Part shown: positions 1-7,265 of the stretch, in pieces
How positions within the stretch are numbered: the first letter of the stretch is position 1
Layout: each line of letters starts with the position of its first letter
Assembly: GCA_937915785.1 (NCBI GenBank)
Contig: CALGGY010000130.1
Coordinates: 1 to 16,120, forward strand
Length of the DNA stretch: 16,120 nt
From: an uncultured Bacteroidales bacterium
GTDB taxonomy: Bacteria > Bacteroidota > Bacteroidia > Bacteroidales > P3
Reading direction: 5' to 3'
Notes under the pieces: model-generated
Told to the model about the DNA's origin: nothing
The model's database searches: none
Seen by the model: only the letters and a program-made list of their open reading frames with translations
Program-made: the position numbers and the translations under genes

Positions 1-404
1 CTCCCATTTTATTTTATCAACTATATTTTAGAAAAAACGTTTTGGACACTATTGACTTTTGGCCATTTCTTTTATGTATCTTTGGCCAAAATGGTATTTC
101 TTTTCCACTTTTGGCGCAAAATAAATTTTGTTGGCTATAGTATGGCAAAAGACAGTTTTTTTCTTGTCGCCTCTCTCCGAGAGGCCATCGCACAGGGTGA
201 TACTTTCGTGCACCACACTACGCCTTGGCAATTCTCCGCTTCGCTATCGAAACGGCCACTGGCAGTTTCTTCATATGGTGTTAAATGCACTGCGTGCGTT
301 TGGCCTCTCCGAGGCCATTTTCCTGCAGTAACTGGTTAATTTCGTTTTTATCAAAAAAACAGTCATGGTATAAACTAAAGCGATTTTGTTTTAGGTGCAG
401 AAAA
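1..404. other. Gene-free region with palindromes downstream of priA
   Basis: No convincing coding sequence is seen here. The open frames present (for example 52-339 plus and 49-231 minus) overlap one another and show no recognisable domain. The left third (about 40-115) is AT-rich and repeats a TTTTGG-type word at 40, 57 and 109 (CTTTGG at 80), including an inverted pair TTTTGGCCA (57-65) and TGGCCAAAA (83-91). A TATCTTTG word at 77-84 matches a -7 box but has no well-spaced -33 element and no clear gene after it. The right part carries two GC-rich palindromes, described separately. I see no T-tract after either palindrome on the minus strand, so neither is an obvious priA terminator. Confidence 0.5.
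169..317. repeat. Pair of related GC-rich palindromes
   Basis: Two hairpin-forming sequences share the core CTCTCCGAG. The first, at 169-185, pairs GCCTCTC with GAGAGGC around a short loop. The second, at 301-317, pairs TGGCCTC with GAGGCCA around TCC. Each is followed by GCCAT. The sequence after the first (CGCAC) and before the second (GTGCG) is also complementary, so the 149-bp stretch could form a larger imperfect inverted repeat. This could be a small non-autonomous repeat element, a structured RNA or chance GC-rich palindromes. The structure is seen directly; its role is not known. Confidence 0.45.
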
Positions 405-2891
405 TCACTGCGGGTCCACATCGGGGACAATGCGCAGGCGGCTGTATTCCTTTTGGTTGAGCATCTGTGCGGCCTGCCGCTCTATCTCCTGTTTGGCTTG
501 GCCAAGTGGATAGGCACGTTCCAACCGTATCATTATGTTTTTGATGTACATATTGCGCACCCGCGACACCATGGGGTATTCGGGCCCCACCACGCGGTTG
601 CCGAATACCTGCCTCAGGTTTGATGCAAACTCGGCGGCAGCCTTGTCGAGCACACTGGAATTTATGTGCTTAAGTGTCAGATAAATAAGTTTTGCAAAAG
701 GCGGGTAGCCGAACACTCGCCGCTCGTTTATCTGGTTGCGATACATGGCTTGGTAGTCGTTGCGCAGCACGTAGTCTATAACCTGATGGGCAGGGTTGTA
801 GGTCTGGATGATAACGATGCCGCGTTTGCCATGACGTCCGGCGCGGCCGCTAACCTGCGTCATCTGCTGAAAACTGCGTTCGAAGGCCCTGAAATCGGGG
901 AACGAGATCATATTGTCGGCGCTGATGATGCCCACCACGCTCACGTTGTCGAAATCCAGCCCTTTGGTAATCATCTGTGTGCCAACAAGTATGTCGATGT
1001 TGTGGTCCTCAAAACGGTTTATTATGTCGGCATGTTTGTTTTTTCCGCTCGAAACGGAGTCCAGATCCATGCGTTCGATACGTGCTTCGGGAAACATGAT
1101 GGAGAGTTCGTCTTCTATCTTTTCGGTACCGAACCCTCTCATTTTCAGATAGGTGTTGTGGCACTGCGGGCATTCGGCGGGCACTGGTATGGAGTATCCG
1201 CAATAGTGGCACCGCAGGCTGTTGGTTTGTTTGTGGTACACCAGCGACACATCGCAATGGGTGCAGGTGGGTATCCATCCGCAGGTGGGACATTCGAGCC
1301 TGAGCGAAAAGCCGCGGCGGTTCTGGAAAATAATCACCTGCTCGTTGTTTTGCAGGGCCTCGCGTATGGCGTCGGTCAGCTGTTTGGAGTAGTTGCTCAG
1401 CACCTTGTCCTGTCGGCTGTTGCGGCGCATGTCGGCTATGCAGATTTCTGGCATCTGCACATCGCCATAGCGTTTGTCCATCTGCACAAGGCCATATTTG
1501 CCGTTGGTGGCGTTGAAATAGGTCTCCACCGATGGAGTGGCGGTGCCCAGCACCACTTTGGCGCCGCAGCGGTGAGCCAGATATATGGAGGCGTCGCGGG
1601 CGTGGTAGCGAGGGGCGGGCTCGTATTGCTTGTACGAGGAGTCGTGTTCCTCGTCAACTATCACAAGTCCCAAGTTCTGAAAAGGCAGGAACATGGCCGA
1701 GCGGGCTCCGATAAGCACCTGATAGCCATCTGTTTGGGGGTTGAGGGTTTTGGTCCACACCTCGGCACGCTCGTTTGCCGAGAATTTGGAGTGGTAAACG
1801 CCCACCTTTTTGCCAAAATATTTTCGCAAACGGTTGATAATCTGTGCAGTGAGGGCTATCTCCGGAAGCAGGTAAAGCACTTGGCGGCCCTGTTTCACCA
1901 CCTCGTTTATCAGTTTTATGTACAGCTCTGTCTTTCCACTCGACGTAACGCCGTGAACCAGTGTTACTTGAGGAGCGTCGGGGTTGAGCACGTCAATTTT
2001 GTCGAAAGCCTGTTGCTGTTGGTCGCTGAGTTTTATGGTGGTCACGCTTAGCGTTTTCTCCACATCTACAAGGCGGCTCTCCTGCTGGTCGAAAGTTTGC
2101 AGTATGCCGTTTTTGATGAGGGTTTTCAGCGATGAGGCAGAGAGGTCCTTGTCGGCGGTGAAGATGTTTTTTCGGATGGATTGTTTGCCAAAGTCGGTCT
2201 GTTGGAAAAATTTCAGCAGCACCTCTAGCTGTTTGCGCGACGAGGCTTTGCCTTCGAAACTGTCGAACAGCTGGCGTCCTTTTTCGGGGTCGAGGTACTG
2301 GGGGTTGAGCCTGAGGTAAGTCTCCGTTTTGGGGGTGTAGCGTTGTTTCAGCTCTTCGTCCATGATAATTATTTTTTTCTCTATCATGGTTTTTAGCAGC
2401 GGCACTATCTTACGGAAATCCACTATTTTAGCCACGTCGGACACCTTGACTGTGGTGTTTGCGGCCAGCACGTCGAGCACTTTGATCTCGTTTTGCGAAA
2501 GATTTCCTATCTCGCCCGAAAAGTCGGGGTGTATTTGTATAAACGACTCACTTTGAAGCCGGTAAGCCGATGGCAGGGCCACTGCCATAACATCGCCCAC
2601 GCAGCACATATAATATTGGGCTATCCACTCCCAAAACTGCAACTGCAGCTCGGTAACCACGGGTTGCGGGTCGAGTATGGCCATGATATATTTGACGTTG
2701 GCATAGCCGGGAGGCTGCTGGTGCACCTTGCGTACCACGGCGCTGTACACCTTGCTGCCGCCAAACTGCACCACCACCCGTTGCCCTACCTTGATGCCAT
2801 CGTTGTACTCCTGCGGCACGCGATAGGTGTAGTATTGCGGCAGATGCAGCGGCAAAACCACATCCACATATAGTGTAACCAGCTCGTCCAT
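405..2891 (-). CDS. priA: Primosomal protein N' (replication-restart helicase PriA)
   Basis: PriA is a DEAH-type 3'-5' superfamily 2 helicase that reloads the replisome at abandoned forks. The 828-residue product has the whole family layout. An N-terminal DNA-binding region begins around YVDVVLPLHLPQYYTY. Walker A is GVTSSGKT (314-321) and the DEEHD box is at 413-417. Eight zinc-binding cysteines (534, 537, 543, 546, 561, 564, 574, 577) sit in CPTC, CTHC, CHYC and CPQC pairs. Helicase motifs GTQMITKGLDFDN (638-649) and QVSGRAGRHG (679-688) follow. The length is somewhat above that of E. coli PriA (732), with extra residues between the N-terminal domain and Walker A. It lies 21 nt after the META-domain gene, so the two are probably co-transcribed from the promoter near 3455. 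The ATG at 2889-2891 gives the normal family N-terminus. Confidence 0.97.
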   Translation of the reverse strand: MDELVTLYVDVVLPLHLPQYYTYRVPQEYNDGIKVGQRVVVQFGGSKVYSAVVRKVHQQPPGYANVKYIMAILDPQPVVTELQLQFWEWIAQYYMCCVGDVMAVALPSAYRLQSESFIQIHPDFSGEIGNLSQNEIKVLDVLAANTTVKVSDVAKIVDFRKIVPLLKTMIEKKIIIMDEELKQRYTPKTETYLRLNPQYLDPEKGRQLFDSFEGKASSRKQLEVLLKFFQQTDFGKQSIRKNIFTADKDLSASSLKTLIKNGILQTFDQQESRLVDVEKTLSVTTIKLSDQQQQAFDKIDVLNPDAPQVTLVHGVTSSGKTELYIKLINEVVKQGRQVLYLLPEIALTAQIINRLRKYFGKKVGVYHSKFSANERAEVWTKTLNPQTDGYQVLIGARSAMFLPFQNLGLVIVDEEHDSSYKQYEPAPRYHARDASIYLAHRCGAKVVLGTATPSVETYFNATNGKYGLVQMDKRYGDVQMPEICIADMRRNSRQDKVLSNYSKQLTDAIREALQNNEQVIIFQNRRGFSLRLECPTCGWIPTCTHCDVSLVYHKQTNSLRCHYCGYSIPVPAECPQCHNTYLKMRGFGTEKIEDELSIMFPEARIERMDLDSVSSGKNKHADIINRFEDHNIDILVGTQMITKGLDFDNVSVVGIISADNMISFPDFRAFERSFQQMTQVSGRAGRHGKRGIVIIQTYNPAHQVIDYVLRNDYQAMYRNQINERRVFGYPPFAKLIYLTLKHINSSVLDKAAAEFASNLRQVFGNRVVGPEYPMVSRVRNMYIKNIMIRLERAYPLGQAKQEIERQAAQMLNQKEYSRLRIVPDVDPQ

Positions 2892-2912
2892 AGCGCGTTG
2901 GCAGTGTGGGGG

Positions 2913-3362
2913 CTATTCGGTTTTCTCCTGTTTTTCGAAAGTGAGCACCACTGTTTCGTCCTGCAAAAGCTGCAGTAGTCCGTCCTCGGCAATTTGGTAG
3001 CCGTTAACCTTGCGCAGGGTCGAGAGGAATGTTCGTTCGGTGTCCATCATAGGCTGTGGGCATGCCATTTTGGTGGCCATGATGGGCTGGAACTCCAGTT
3101 TTCCCAGTTTGGGCTCGCTATAGCCGCCAAAATAGGTGTTGCAACCCGAACATCCGCCCACTTGACCGGCCTCGGCATTGAAACTGATGGTTACTATGCG
3201 GTCGTTTTCGCCAAAGGCCATGATCTTGTTTTTCATGGTTTTAAGGGTCCATACGGCGTTGGGACCCTGCGATTCGAGGCTAACAGTGCCGGCAGTGTTT
3301 TTGGTCGATTTGCAGCAGACAAAAAGCATGGTGGCGCAAAGCACGAAAAGAAATTTTTTCAT
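2913..3362 (-). CDS. META (HslJ-like) domain envelope lipoprotein
   Basis: The 149-residue product starts with a basic, hydrophobic signal (MKKFLFVLCATMLFVCC) whose Cys16/Cys17 could be the lipidated residue, although the lipobox is imperfect. The mature part is a single META domain: W38 near the start, GGCSGCNTYFGGY (69-81) and the hallmark MATKMACP (95-102), followed by E109 and the FLSTLRKV helix. The META family is named for HslJ and related proteins; HslJ is linked to heat shock and novobiocin resistance in E. coli, but the biochemical role is unknown. C71, C74 and C101 might form disulphides. It is the first gene of a minus-strand pair with priA, which is functionally unrelated. The envelope location is inferred from the signal peptide. 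Confidence 0.88.
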   Translation of the reverse strand: MKKFLFVLCATMLFVCCKSTKNTAGTVSLESQGPNAVWTLKTMKNKIMAFGENDRIVTISFNAEAGQVGGCSGCNTYFGGYSEPKLGKLEFQPIMATKMACPQPMMDTERTFLSTLRKVNGYQIAEDGLLQLLQDETVVLTFEKQEKTE

Positions 3363-3451
3363 TTTTATTCCTGATTTATCTTTTACAAAACGTTGAATGT
3401 CGGGATTTTATTGCTTTAAGCGGAATTTAATCCTTACAAAAATCCAAAATA

Positions 3452-3470
3452 CAAAGATACGATTTTTTTT
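3452..3470 (-). promoter_or_regulatory. Bacteroidota-type promoter for the META gene and priA
   Basis: On the minus strand, TATCTTTG (3459-3452) matches the Bacteroidota -7 consensus TAnnTTTG. It is preceded by an A8 tract and TCG. A near -33 element, TTTC for TTTG, lies 20 nt upstream at 3483-3480. The predicted transcript start leaves a leader of roughly 80 nt before the ATG at 3362. Confidence 0.6.
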
Positions 3471-3513
3471 GCTTGACTTGAAAAATAATAACGTTAGCAG
3501 TCCTATTTTTCGC

Positions 3514-3531
3514 AAAAAAATGGTACTTTTG
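3514..3531 (+). promoter_or_regulatory. Bacteroidota-type promoter for atoE-pepT-SMR unit
   Basis: TACTTTTG at 3524-3531 matches TAnnTTTG and is preceded by an A7 tract and TGG. I see no clear TTTG -33 element at the expected 19-21 nt spacing. The start codon at 3555 is 23 nt downstream, so the leader would be short. It diverges from the minus-strand promoter at 3452-3470. Confidence 0.55.
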
Positions 3532-3554
3532 CAGTTTCAAAAAACAGCTGCAAT

Positions 3555-4907
3555 ATGTTCCAACGACTGATAAAGTTTTGTGTGAAAGTGGTTCAGCGGT
3601 ATTTGCCGGAGCCCTTTATCTTTGCCATAATACTAACCCTTGTGGCCGTGGTGCTGGCCATGCCAATATGCCGGCAGACGCCTGTGGAGGTGATAGAGCA
3701 CTGGGGCGGCGGCGTGTGGTCGTTGCTGGCATTTGCCATGCAGATGGCCTTGGTGCTGGTGTGCGGTAGCACTCTGGCGGCGGCCCCTGCCGTAAAGCGA
3801 GGCATACGTTTTTTAGCATCGCTGCCCAAGACCCCGGCAGGAGCCATAGCCCTTGTGTCGGGTGTTTCGGCAGTGGCCTGCTGGATAAACTGGGGGTTCG
3901 GACTTATTGTGGGCGTAATCTTTGCCAAGGACGTGGCCCGCTCGCTGCGCGGCGTGGATTACCGTCTGCTCATAGCCTCGGCCTACAGCGGTTTTGTGGT
4001 GTGGCACGCGGGACTTTCGGGCTCCATACCCCTTACCATGGCCACACCAGGCGCCGCACTGAAAGAGGCAACCAACGGCATACTCACCCAGCCGGTGCCC
4101 ATTTCTCAAACTATACTCGACCCACACAACCTTGTGATGGTAGCACTGATTATTGTGGTCCTTGTGGTGGTGAACACCCTGATGCACCCCAAAGGCAACC
4201 AAGTGGTGAGCGTAGACCCGCTGCTGATAGCCGACGATGAACCATACACCAAACCCGCCACCAACACCCCCGCCGAAAAACTCGAACACAGCCCCGTGCT
4301 AAGTTATGTGGTTGCAGCACTGGGTCTTACATATTTGGCAATACATCTGTTTGTACGCGGCGGCACCTTGGACCTCAACTCGGTGATAATGCTTTTCCTT
4401 TTCATTGGCATAATACTGCACAAAACCCCCATGGCCTACGTGCGGGCTTTTGGCAACGCCTCAAAAGGCGCAGCCGGAATTCTTCTGCAATTCCCGTTCT
4501 ACGCCGGCATTATGGGCATCATCACTGGTGTGGGAGAGTCCGGCATCTGCTTGGGCACCGTTATCAGCAACGCCTGCATAAGCATCTCAAACCCACACAC
4601 TTATCCACTACTCACATTCCTCTGTGCCGCAGTTCTGAACATGTTTGTGCCGTCGGGCGGAGGGCATTGGGCCATACAGGCACCAATAATGTTTGCCGCC
4701 GGAGCCGACCTCGGTGTGGACCCCGGACTCACCGGAACCGCCATCGCTTGGGGCGACGCATGGACCAACCTCATACAGCCTTTCTGGGCCATCCCTGCTT
4801 TGGCAATAGCCAAACTCAACGCCAAGGATATTATGGGCTACTGCATTATAGACCTGATTGTTACGGGGATAATTATCTGCGCCGGACTGGTAATATGGTC
4901 GTTTTAA
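3555..4907 (+). CDS. atoE: Short-chain fatty acid transporter, AtoE family
   Basis: The 450-residue protein is a polytopic membrane protein of the AtoE/short-chain fatty acid transporter family. The N-terminal block (LIKFCVKVVQRYLPEPFIFA), the Asn/Trp-rich ACWINWGFGLIVGVIFAKD segment, VWHAGLSGSIPL, and the C-terminal VPSGGGHWAIQAP and WGDAWTNLIQPFWAIPAL are characteristic. The length fits the E. coli protein (about 440). In E. coli AtoE is associated with acetoacetate and short-chain fatty acid uptake; here the substrate is inferred only from the family. There are about 11-12 hydrophobic segments. It is the first gene of a plus-strand unit and ends 15 nt before pepT. No ato degradation genes (atoDAB) are present in the window, so the transporter may serve uptake or export of fermentation acids such as butyrate. 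Confidence 0.9.
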   Translation: MFQRLIKFCVKVVQRYLPEPFIFAIILTLVAVVLAMPICRQTPVEVIEHWGGGVWSLLAFAMQMALVLVCGSTLAAAPAVKRGIRFLASLPKTPAGAIALVSGVSAVACWINWGFGLIVGVIFAKDVARSLRGVDYRLLIASAYSGFVVWHAGLSGSIPLTMATPGAALKEATNGILTQPVPISQTILDPHNLVMVALIIVVLVVVNTLMHPKGNQVVSVDPLLIADDEPYTKPATNTPAEKLEHSPVLSYVVAALGLTYLAIHLFVRGGTLDLNSVIMLFLFIGIILHKTPMAYVRAFGNASKGAAGILLQFPFYAGIMGIITGVGESGICLGTVISNACISISNPHTYPLLTFLCAAVLNMFVPSGGGHWAIQAPIMFAAGADLGVDPGLTGTAIAWGDAWTNLIQPFWAIPALAIAKLNAKDIMGYCIIDLIVTGIIICAGLVIWSF

Positions 4908-4922
4908 CAAAAAAACTTTGCA

Positions 4923-6161
4923 ATGAACAACGAACTTCTGCAACGCTTTCTGCGATACACCGCCATCGACACACAAAGCTCCGAAAACAGTACCCGGCAA
5001 CCCTCCACCGCAGGACAATGGCAACTGCTGAACCTCTTGCAGGAGGAGCTTACCGCAATGGGCATACACAACAGCCTGAGCAAGCACGGATACCTGTATG
5101 CACACATTCCTGCCAACACCGACAAACCCTGCGTCAGCATAGGTTTTGTGGCCCATGTCGATACTTCGCCCGATGTGTCGGGAAAAGATGTAAAACCTTG
5201 TGTGATAGAAAATTACAACGGTGGTGACATTTTGCTTAACGCCGAACGCGACATCTGGCTGCGAACATCCGAAAATCCCGAACTTTTGAAATACCGCGGA
5301 CAGACCATCGTTGCCACCGATGGCACCACGCTTCTCGGCGCCGACGACAAAGCGGGTGTAACCGCCATAATGCAAGCCGCGAAAACACTAATTTCCAACC
5401 CGTTGATAAAACACGGCCGTGTGTGCATTGCCTTCACCCCCGACGAGGAGGTGGGGCGCGGTACCGAAAATTTCGACATCGAACAGTTCGACGCACAATA
5501 TGCCTACACAATCGACGGCGGAGCCGTGGGAGAGCTGGAATACGAGTGTTTCAACGCCGCCTCGGCCACCATTTCCATCTGCGGGCACAACATACACCCT
5601 GGCTACGCCAAAGGCCGGATGACAAACGCTTTGCTCGTGGCAATGGAGATAAACGACATGATACCCGCCGAACGTCCCGACAACACCGAAGGCTACGAGG
5701 GTTTTTATCACCTTACGCAGATGGACGGCACCGTGGAAAAGGCCACCATGCATTACCTTATCCGCGACCATAGCAGTAACGAATTCAAACTGCGCAAACA
5801 GCAGATTTTCAATATTATAGACACAATAAACAGCCATTATGCCAATGTGGCCACGGTGCAGATAACCGACAGCTACCGCAATATGCGACAGTTTGTTGAA
5901 CCGCACATGGAGGTGGTGGATTGGGCCAAAGAAGCCATGCGCATGGCCAGCGTGGAACCCGTGGTTGTGCCCATTCGCGGTGGCACCGACGGAGCGGCAC
6001 TCTCGGCACAGGGGGTACCCTGCCCCAACATCTTTACCGGCGGACACAATTTCCACAGCCGCATGGAATATGTGCCACTGCAAAGCATCGAAAAAGCTAC
6101 TGAGGTGATACTGAATATCTTACAGATAGCACAAAACGATACCAAAAAACGTAATAACTAA
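4923..6161 (+). CDS. pepT: Peptidase T (tripeptide aminopeptidase, M20B)
   Basis: PepT is a cytoplasmic di-zinc aminopeptidase that removes the N-terminal residue from tripeptides. At 412 residues it matches the usual family length (about 408-410). The metal and catalytic residues are in place: H78 and D80 in GFVAHVDTSPDVSG, D141 in LLGADDKAG, E175/E176 in FTPDEEVGRG, D198 in YTIDGG, and H378 in FTGGHNFHSRMEY. The dimerisation domain signature GHNIHPGYAKGRMTNA is at 221-236. No signal peptide is present. The gene lies 15 nt after the AtoE gene and 17 nt before the SMR gene, so all three are likely on one transcript. The ATG at 4923 gives the standard N-terminus (MNNELLQRFLRYTAIDTQS). Confidence 0.97.
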   Translation: MNNELLQRFLRYTAIDTQSSENSTRQPSTAGQWQLLNLLQEELTAMGIHNSLSKHGYLYAHIPANTDKPCVSIGFVAHVDTSPDVSGKDVKPCVIENYNGGDILLNAERDIWLRTSENPELLKYRGQTIVATDGTTLLGADDKAGVTAIMQAAKTLISNPLIKHGRVCIAFTPDEEVGRGTENFDIEQFDAQYAYTIDGGAVGELEYECFNAASATISICGHNIHPGYAKGRMTNALLVAMEINDMIPAERPDNTEGYEGFYHLTQMDGTVEKATMHYLIRDHSSNEFKLRKQQIFNIIDTINSHYANVATVQITDSYRNMRQFVEPHMEVVDWAKEAMRMASVEPVVVPIRGGTDGAALSAQGVPCPNIFTGGHNFHSRMEYVPLQSIEKATEVILNILQIAQNDTKKRNN

Positions 6162-6178
6162 CACTAACACAAATACTT

Positions 6179-6499
6179 ATGCACTGGATAATACTGATAA
6201 TAGCAGGACTTTGCGAATGCGGGTTCACCTTCTGCCTCGGCAAAGCCAAAGGACTTACAGGCCTGCCCTATTGGGAATGGATGGGCGGTTTTGCCCTGTT
6301 TTACGTGCTCAGCGCTGTACTTTTGGCCAAAGCCACCGAGGCCCTGCCCATAGGCACCGCCTATCCAGTGTGGACCGGCATAGGAGCCGTGGGCACCGTG
6401 CTGATAGGCATTTTTGTGTTCCACGAACCCGCCACATTCTGGCGTATGTTCTTTATTTTCACCCTTGTGGCCTCAATAGTAGGATTGAAAATGGTGTGA
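6179..6499 (+). CDS. Small multidrug resistance family exporter, Gdx/SugE-like
   Basis: The 106-residue protein has four transmembrane helices and the family-defining membrane glutamate E13 in IAGLCECGFTF. The GTAYPVWTGIGAVGTVLIGI stretch (59-78) is closest to the SugE/Gdx guanidinium-exporter branch of the SMR family rather than the EmrE branch. Y62, W65 and S45 correspond to Y59, W62 and S42 of SugE/Gdx proteins after a 3-residue longer first loop. F16 replaces the Trp usual at that place, and a Pro (P63) follows Y62. Those changes make guanidinium specificity uncertain. SMR proteins act as dual-topology antiparallel dimers, and I see only one SMR gene. The 17-nt spacer from pepT is too short for a guanidine riboswitch. 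Confidence 0.85.
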   Translation: MHWIILIIAGLCECGFTFCLGKAKGLTGLPYWEWMGGFALFYVLSAVLLAKATEALPIGTAYPVWTGIGAVGTVLIGIFVFHEPATFWRMFFIFTLVASIVGLKMV

Positions 6500-6542
6500 C
6501 AATGGAAAATGAACGATGAACAATTTATAATGGACTATGGAA

Positions 6543-6603
6543 CGCCCAATTCCTAACTCCTAATTCCGACCTGAGCCAACCGCCCAATTCCTAACTCCTA
6601 ATT
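6543..6603. repeat. Perfect 23-bp direct repeat, period 38
   Basis: The same 23 bases, beginning CGCCCAATTCCTAACTCC, occur at 6543-6565 and 6581-6603, separated by 15 bp. A degraded partial copy (TTCCTAATTTTCAAT) follows at 6631-6645. Within the unit, TCCTAA and TCCTAATT are themselves short internal repeats. Such CCTAA-rich words are a familiar type of intergenic short repeat, but I cannot assign this one to a named family. Confidence 0.75.
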
Positions 6604-6605
6604 AA

Positions 6606-6791
6606 AAACCTGCTCCCACCCCATTCCGACTTCCTAATTTTCAATCGGACACCAATGAAAAACTCCATTTCGGTTGGCAGTTTTCAACAATCGGGCAACA
6701 AAAACAAGAACAAACTGCATACAAAAAGCTACAAACGCTTTTGAAGGCAAACGAAAAAGAAGTAACCCCCGACTATTTGCGTAAGCAATAA
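6606..6791 (+). pseudogene. Possible 3' remnant of a protein gene
   Basis: The frame ending in TAA at 6789-6791 is open back to a stop at 6603-6605 and has no ATG, GTG or TTG start. The last 50 or so codons read like real protein. They include FGWQFSTIGQQKQEQTAYKK and end in KANEKEVTPDYLRKQ, a plausible helical, charged C-terminus. The open stretch begins right at the edge of the 23-bp direct repeat, which suggests a gene truncated at its 5' end by repeat-associated rearrangement. I do not recognise the parent family. A chance open stretch in A-rich DNA is the alternative. Confidence 0.3.
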
Positions 6792-6853
6792 ACTGTATTT
6801 CAACAATATACTAAATGTAAATTAAAAAAAACAGCACAAAAACAAAGCAAATA

Positions 6854-6885
6854 TTTGGAAAAATGCAATAAAAATCGTAGTTTTG
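6854..6885 (+). promoter_or_regulatory. Bacteroidota-type promoter for small lipoprotein gene
   Basis: TTTG at 6854-6857 and TAGTTTTG at 6878-6885 are separated by 20 nt, matching the Bacteroidota -33/-7 consensus (TTTG, 19-21 nt, TAnnTTTG). AAAAATCG directly precedes the -7 box. The ATG at 6967 would have a leader of about 75 nt. Confidence 0.7.
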
Positions 6886-6966
6886 CCGTTAATTTATGCG
6901 CTTTGAATTTTAGGCTTCAGAGCATTAAAAACAATTGAAATATAGGCATTTAAAAAAATATCTGTT

Positions 6967-7170
6967 ATGAAAAAGACTTTGAAAATTGCGGTTATGCTTA
7001 CCATGGGAGCAATTATTTGCAGTTCTTTAGCTTCGTGCAAATCGTCGAAATCGTCGGAAGGCGTGATGTACAACCAAAAACGCAAAGGCTCGCAGGCCAT
7101 CAAGTCGAACTACCGTGTGGTAGGCGAAAACGTCATAGAATATTCCTCCAACGAACAGCCTGCAATATAA
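6967..7170 (+). CDS. Small putative lipoprotein, unknown function
   Basis: The 67-residue product has a classic type II signal: MKKTLKIAVML, a hydrophobic stretch and the lipobox LASC with the lipidated Cys at position 24. The mature part is only about 44 residues, polar and basic (KSSKSSEGVMYNQKRKGSQA), without a known domain. The good promoter upstream supports it being expressed. The ATG at 6967 gives the complete signal peptide. It lies 95 nt before the next start codon and may or may not be co-transcribed with it. Function is not recognisable. It could be a small surface or periplasmic anchor peptide. Confidence 0.65.
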   Translation: MKKTLKIAVMLTMGAIICSSLASCKSSKSSEGVMYNQKRKGSQAIKSNYRVVGENVIEYSSNEQPAI

Positions 7171-7265
7171 CGCTCGCACAACAATTTGTCACCCAATAGT
7201 TTGACAGTTCAAAGACGGGGCTATGCAACAAACGTACGCCATCTTTGAAATACGATGTAATTACA

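Larger units (their letters stand above)
6500..6966. other. Repeat-bearing intergenic region
   Basis: This 467-bp spacer has no intact gene. It contains a low-complexity, A-rich start just after the SMR stop (6501-6535), a 23-bp direct repeat (6543-6603), an open reading stretch without a start codon that looks like a gene remnant (6606-6791), and a well-formed promoter (6854-6885) for the small lipoprotein gene. No intrinsic terminator with a U-tract is apparent after the SMR gene. Confidence 0.55.

Noticed and set aside
52..339. 95-residue plus-strand frame in the left spacer
   Set aside because: It runs through both palindromes, overlaps other frames of similar length and shows no domain, signal peptide or clear promoter.
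666..2051. 461-residue open frame on the plus strand
   Set aside because: It is antisense to priA, whose full set of helicase and zinc motifs is on the minus strand; the opposite frame is open because of codon bias.
6162..6178. Guanidine riboswitch before the SMR gene
   Set aside because: The spacer after pepT is only 17 nt, too short for any known guanidine aptamer.
7240..7247. CATCTTTG as a -7 box for the thioredoxin-fold gene
   Set aside because: The first base departs from TAnnTTTG, there is no -33 TTTG at the right distance, and it is only 18 nt from the start codon.
7245..7265. Upstream ATG giving a 7-residue longer thioredoxin-fold protein
   Set aside because: The extra residues (MKYDVIT) would precede a standard signal peptide that starts cleanly at the ATG at 7266.
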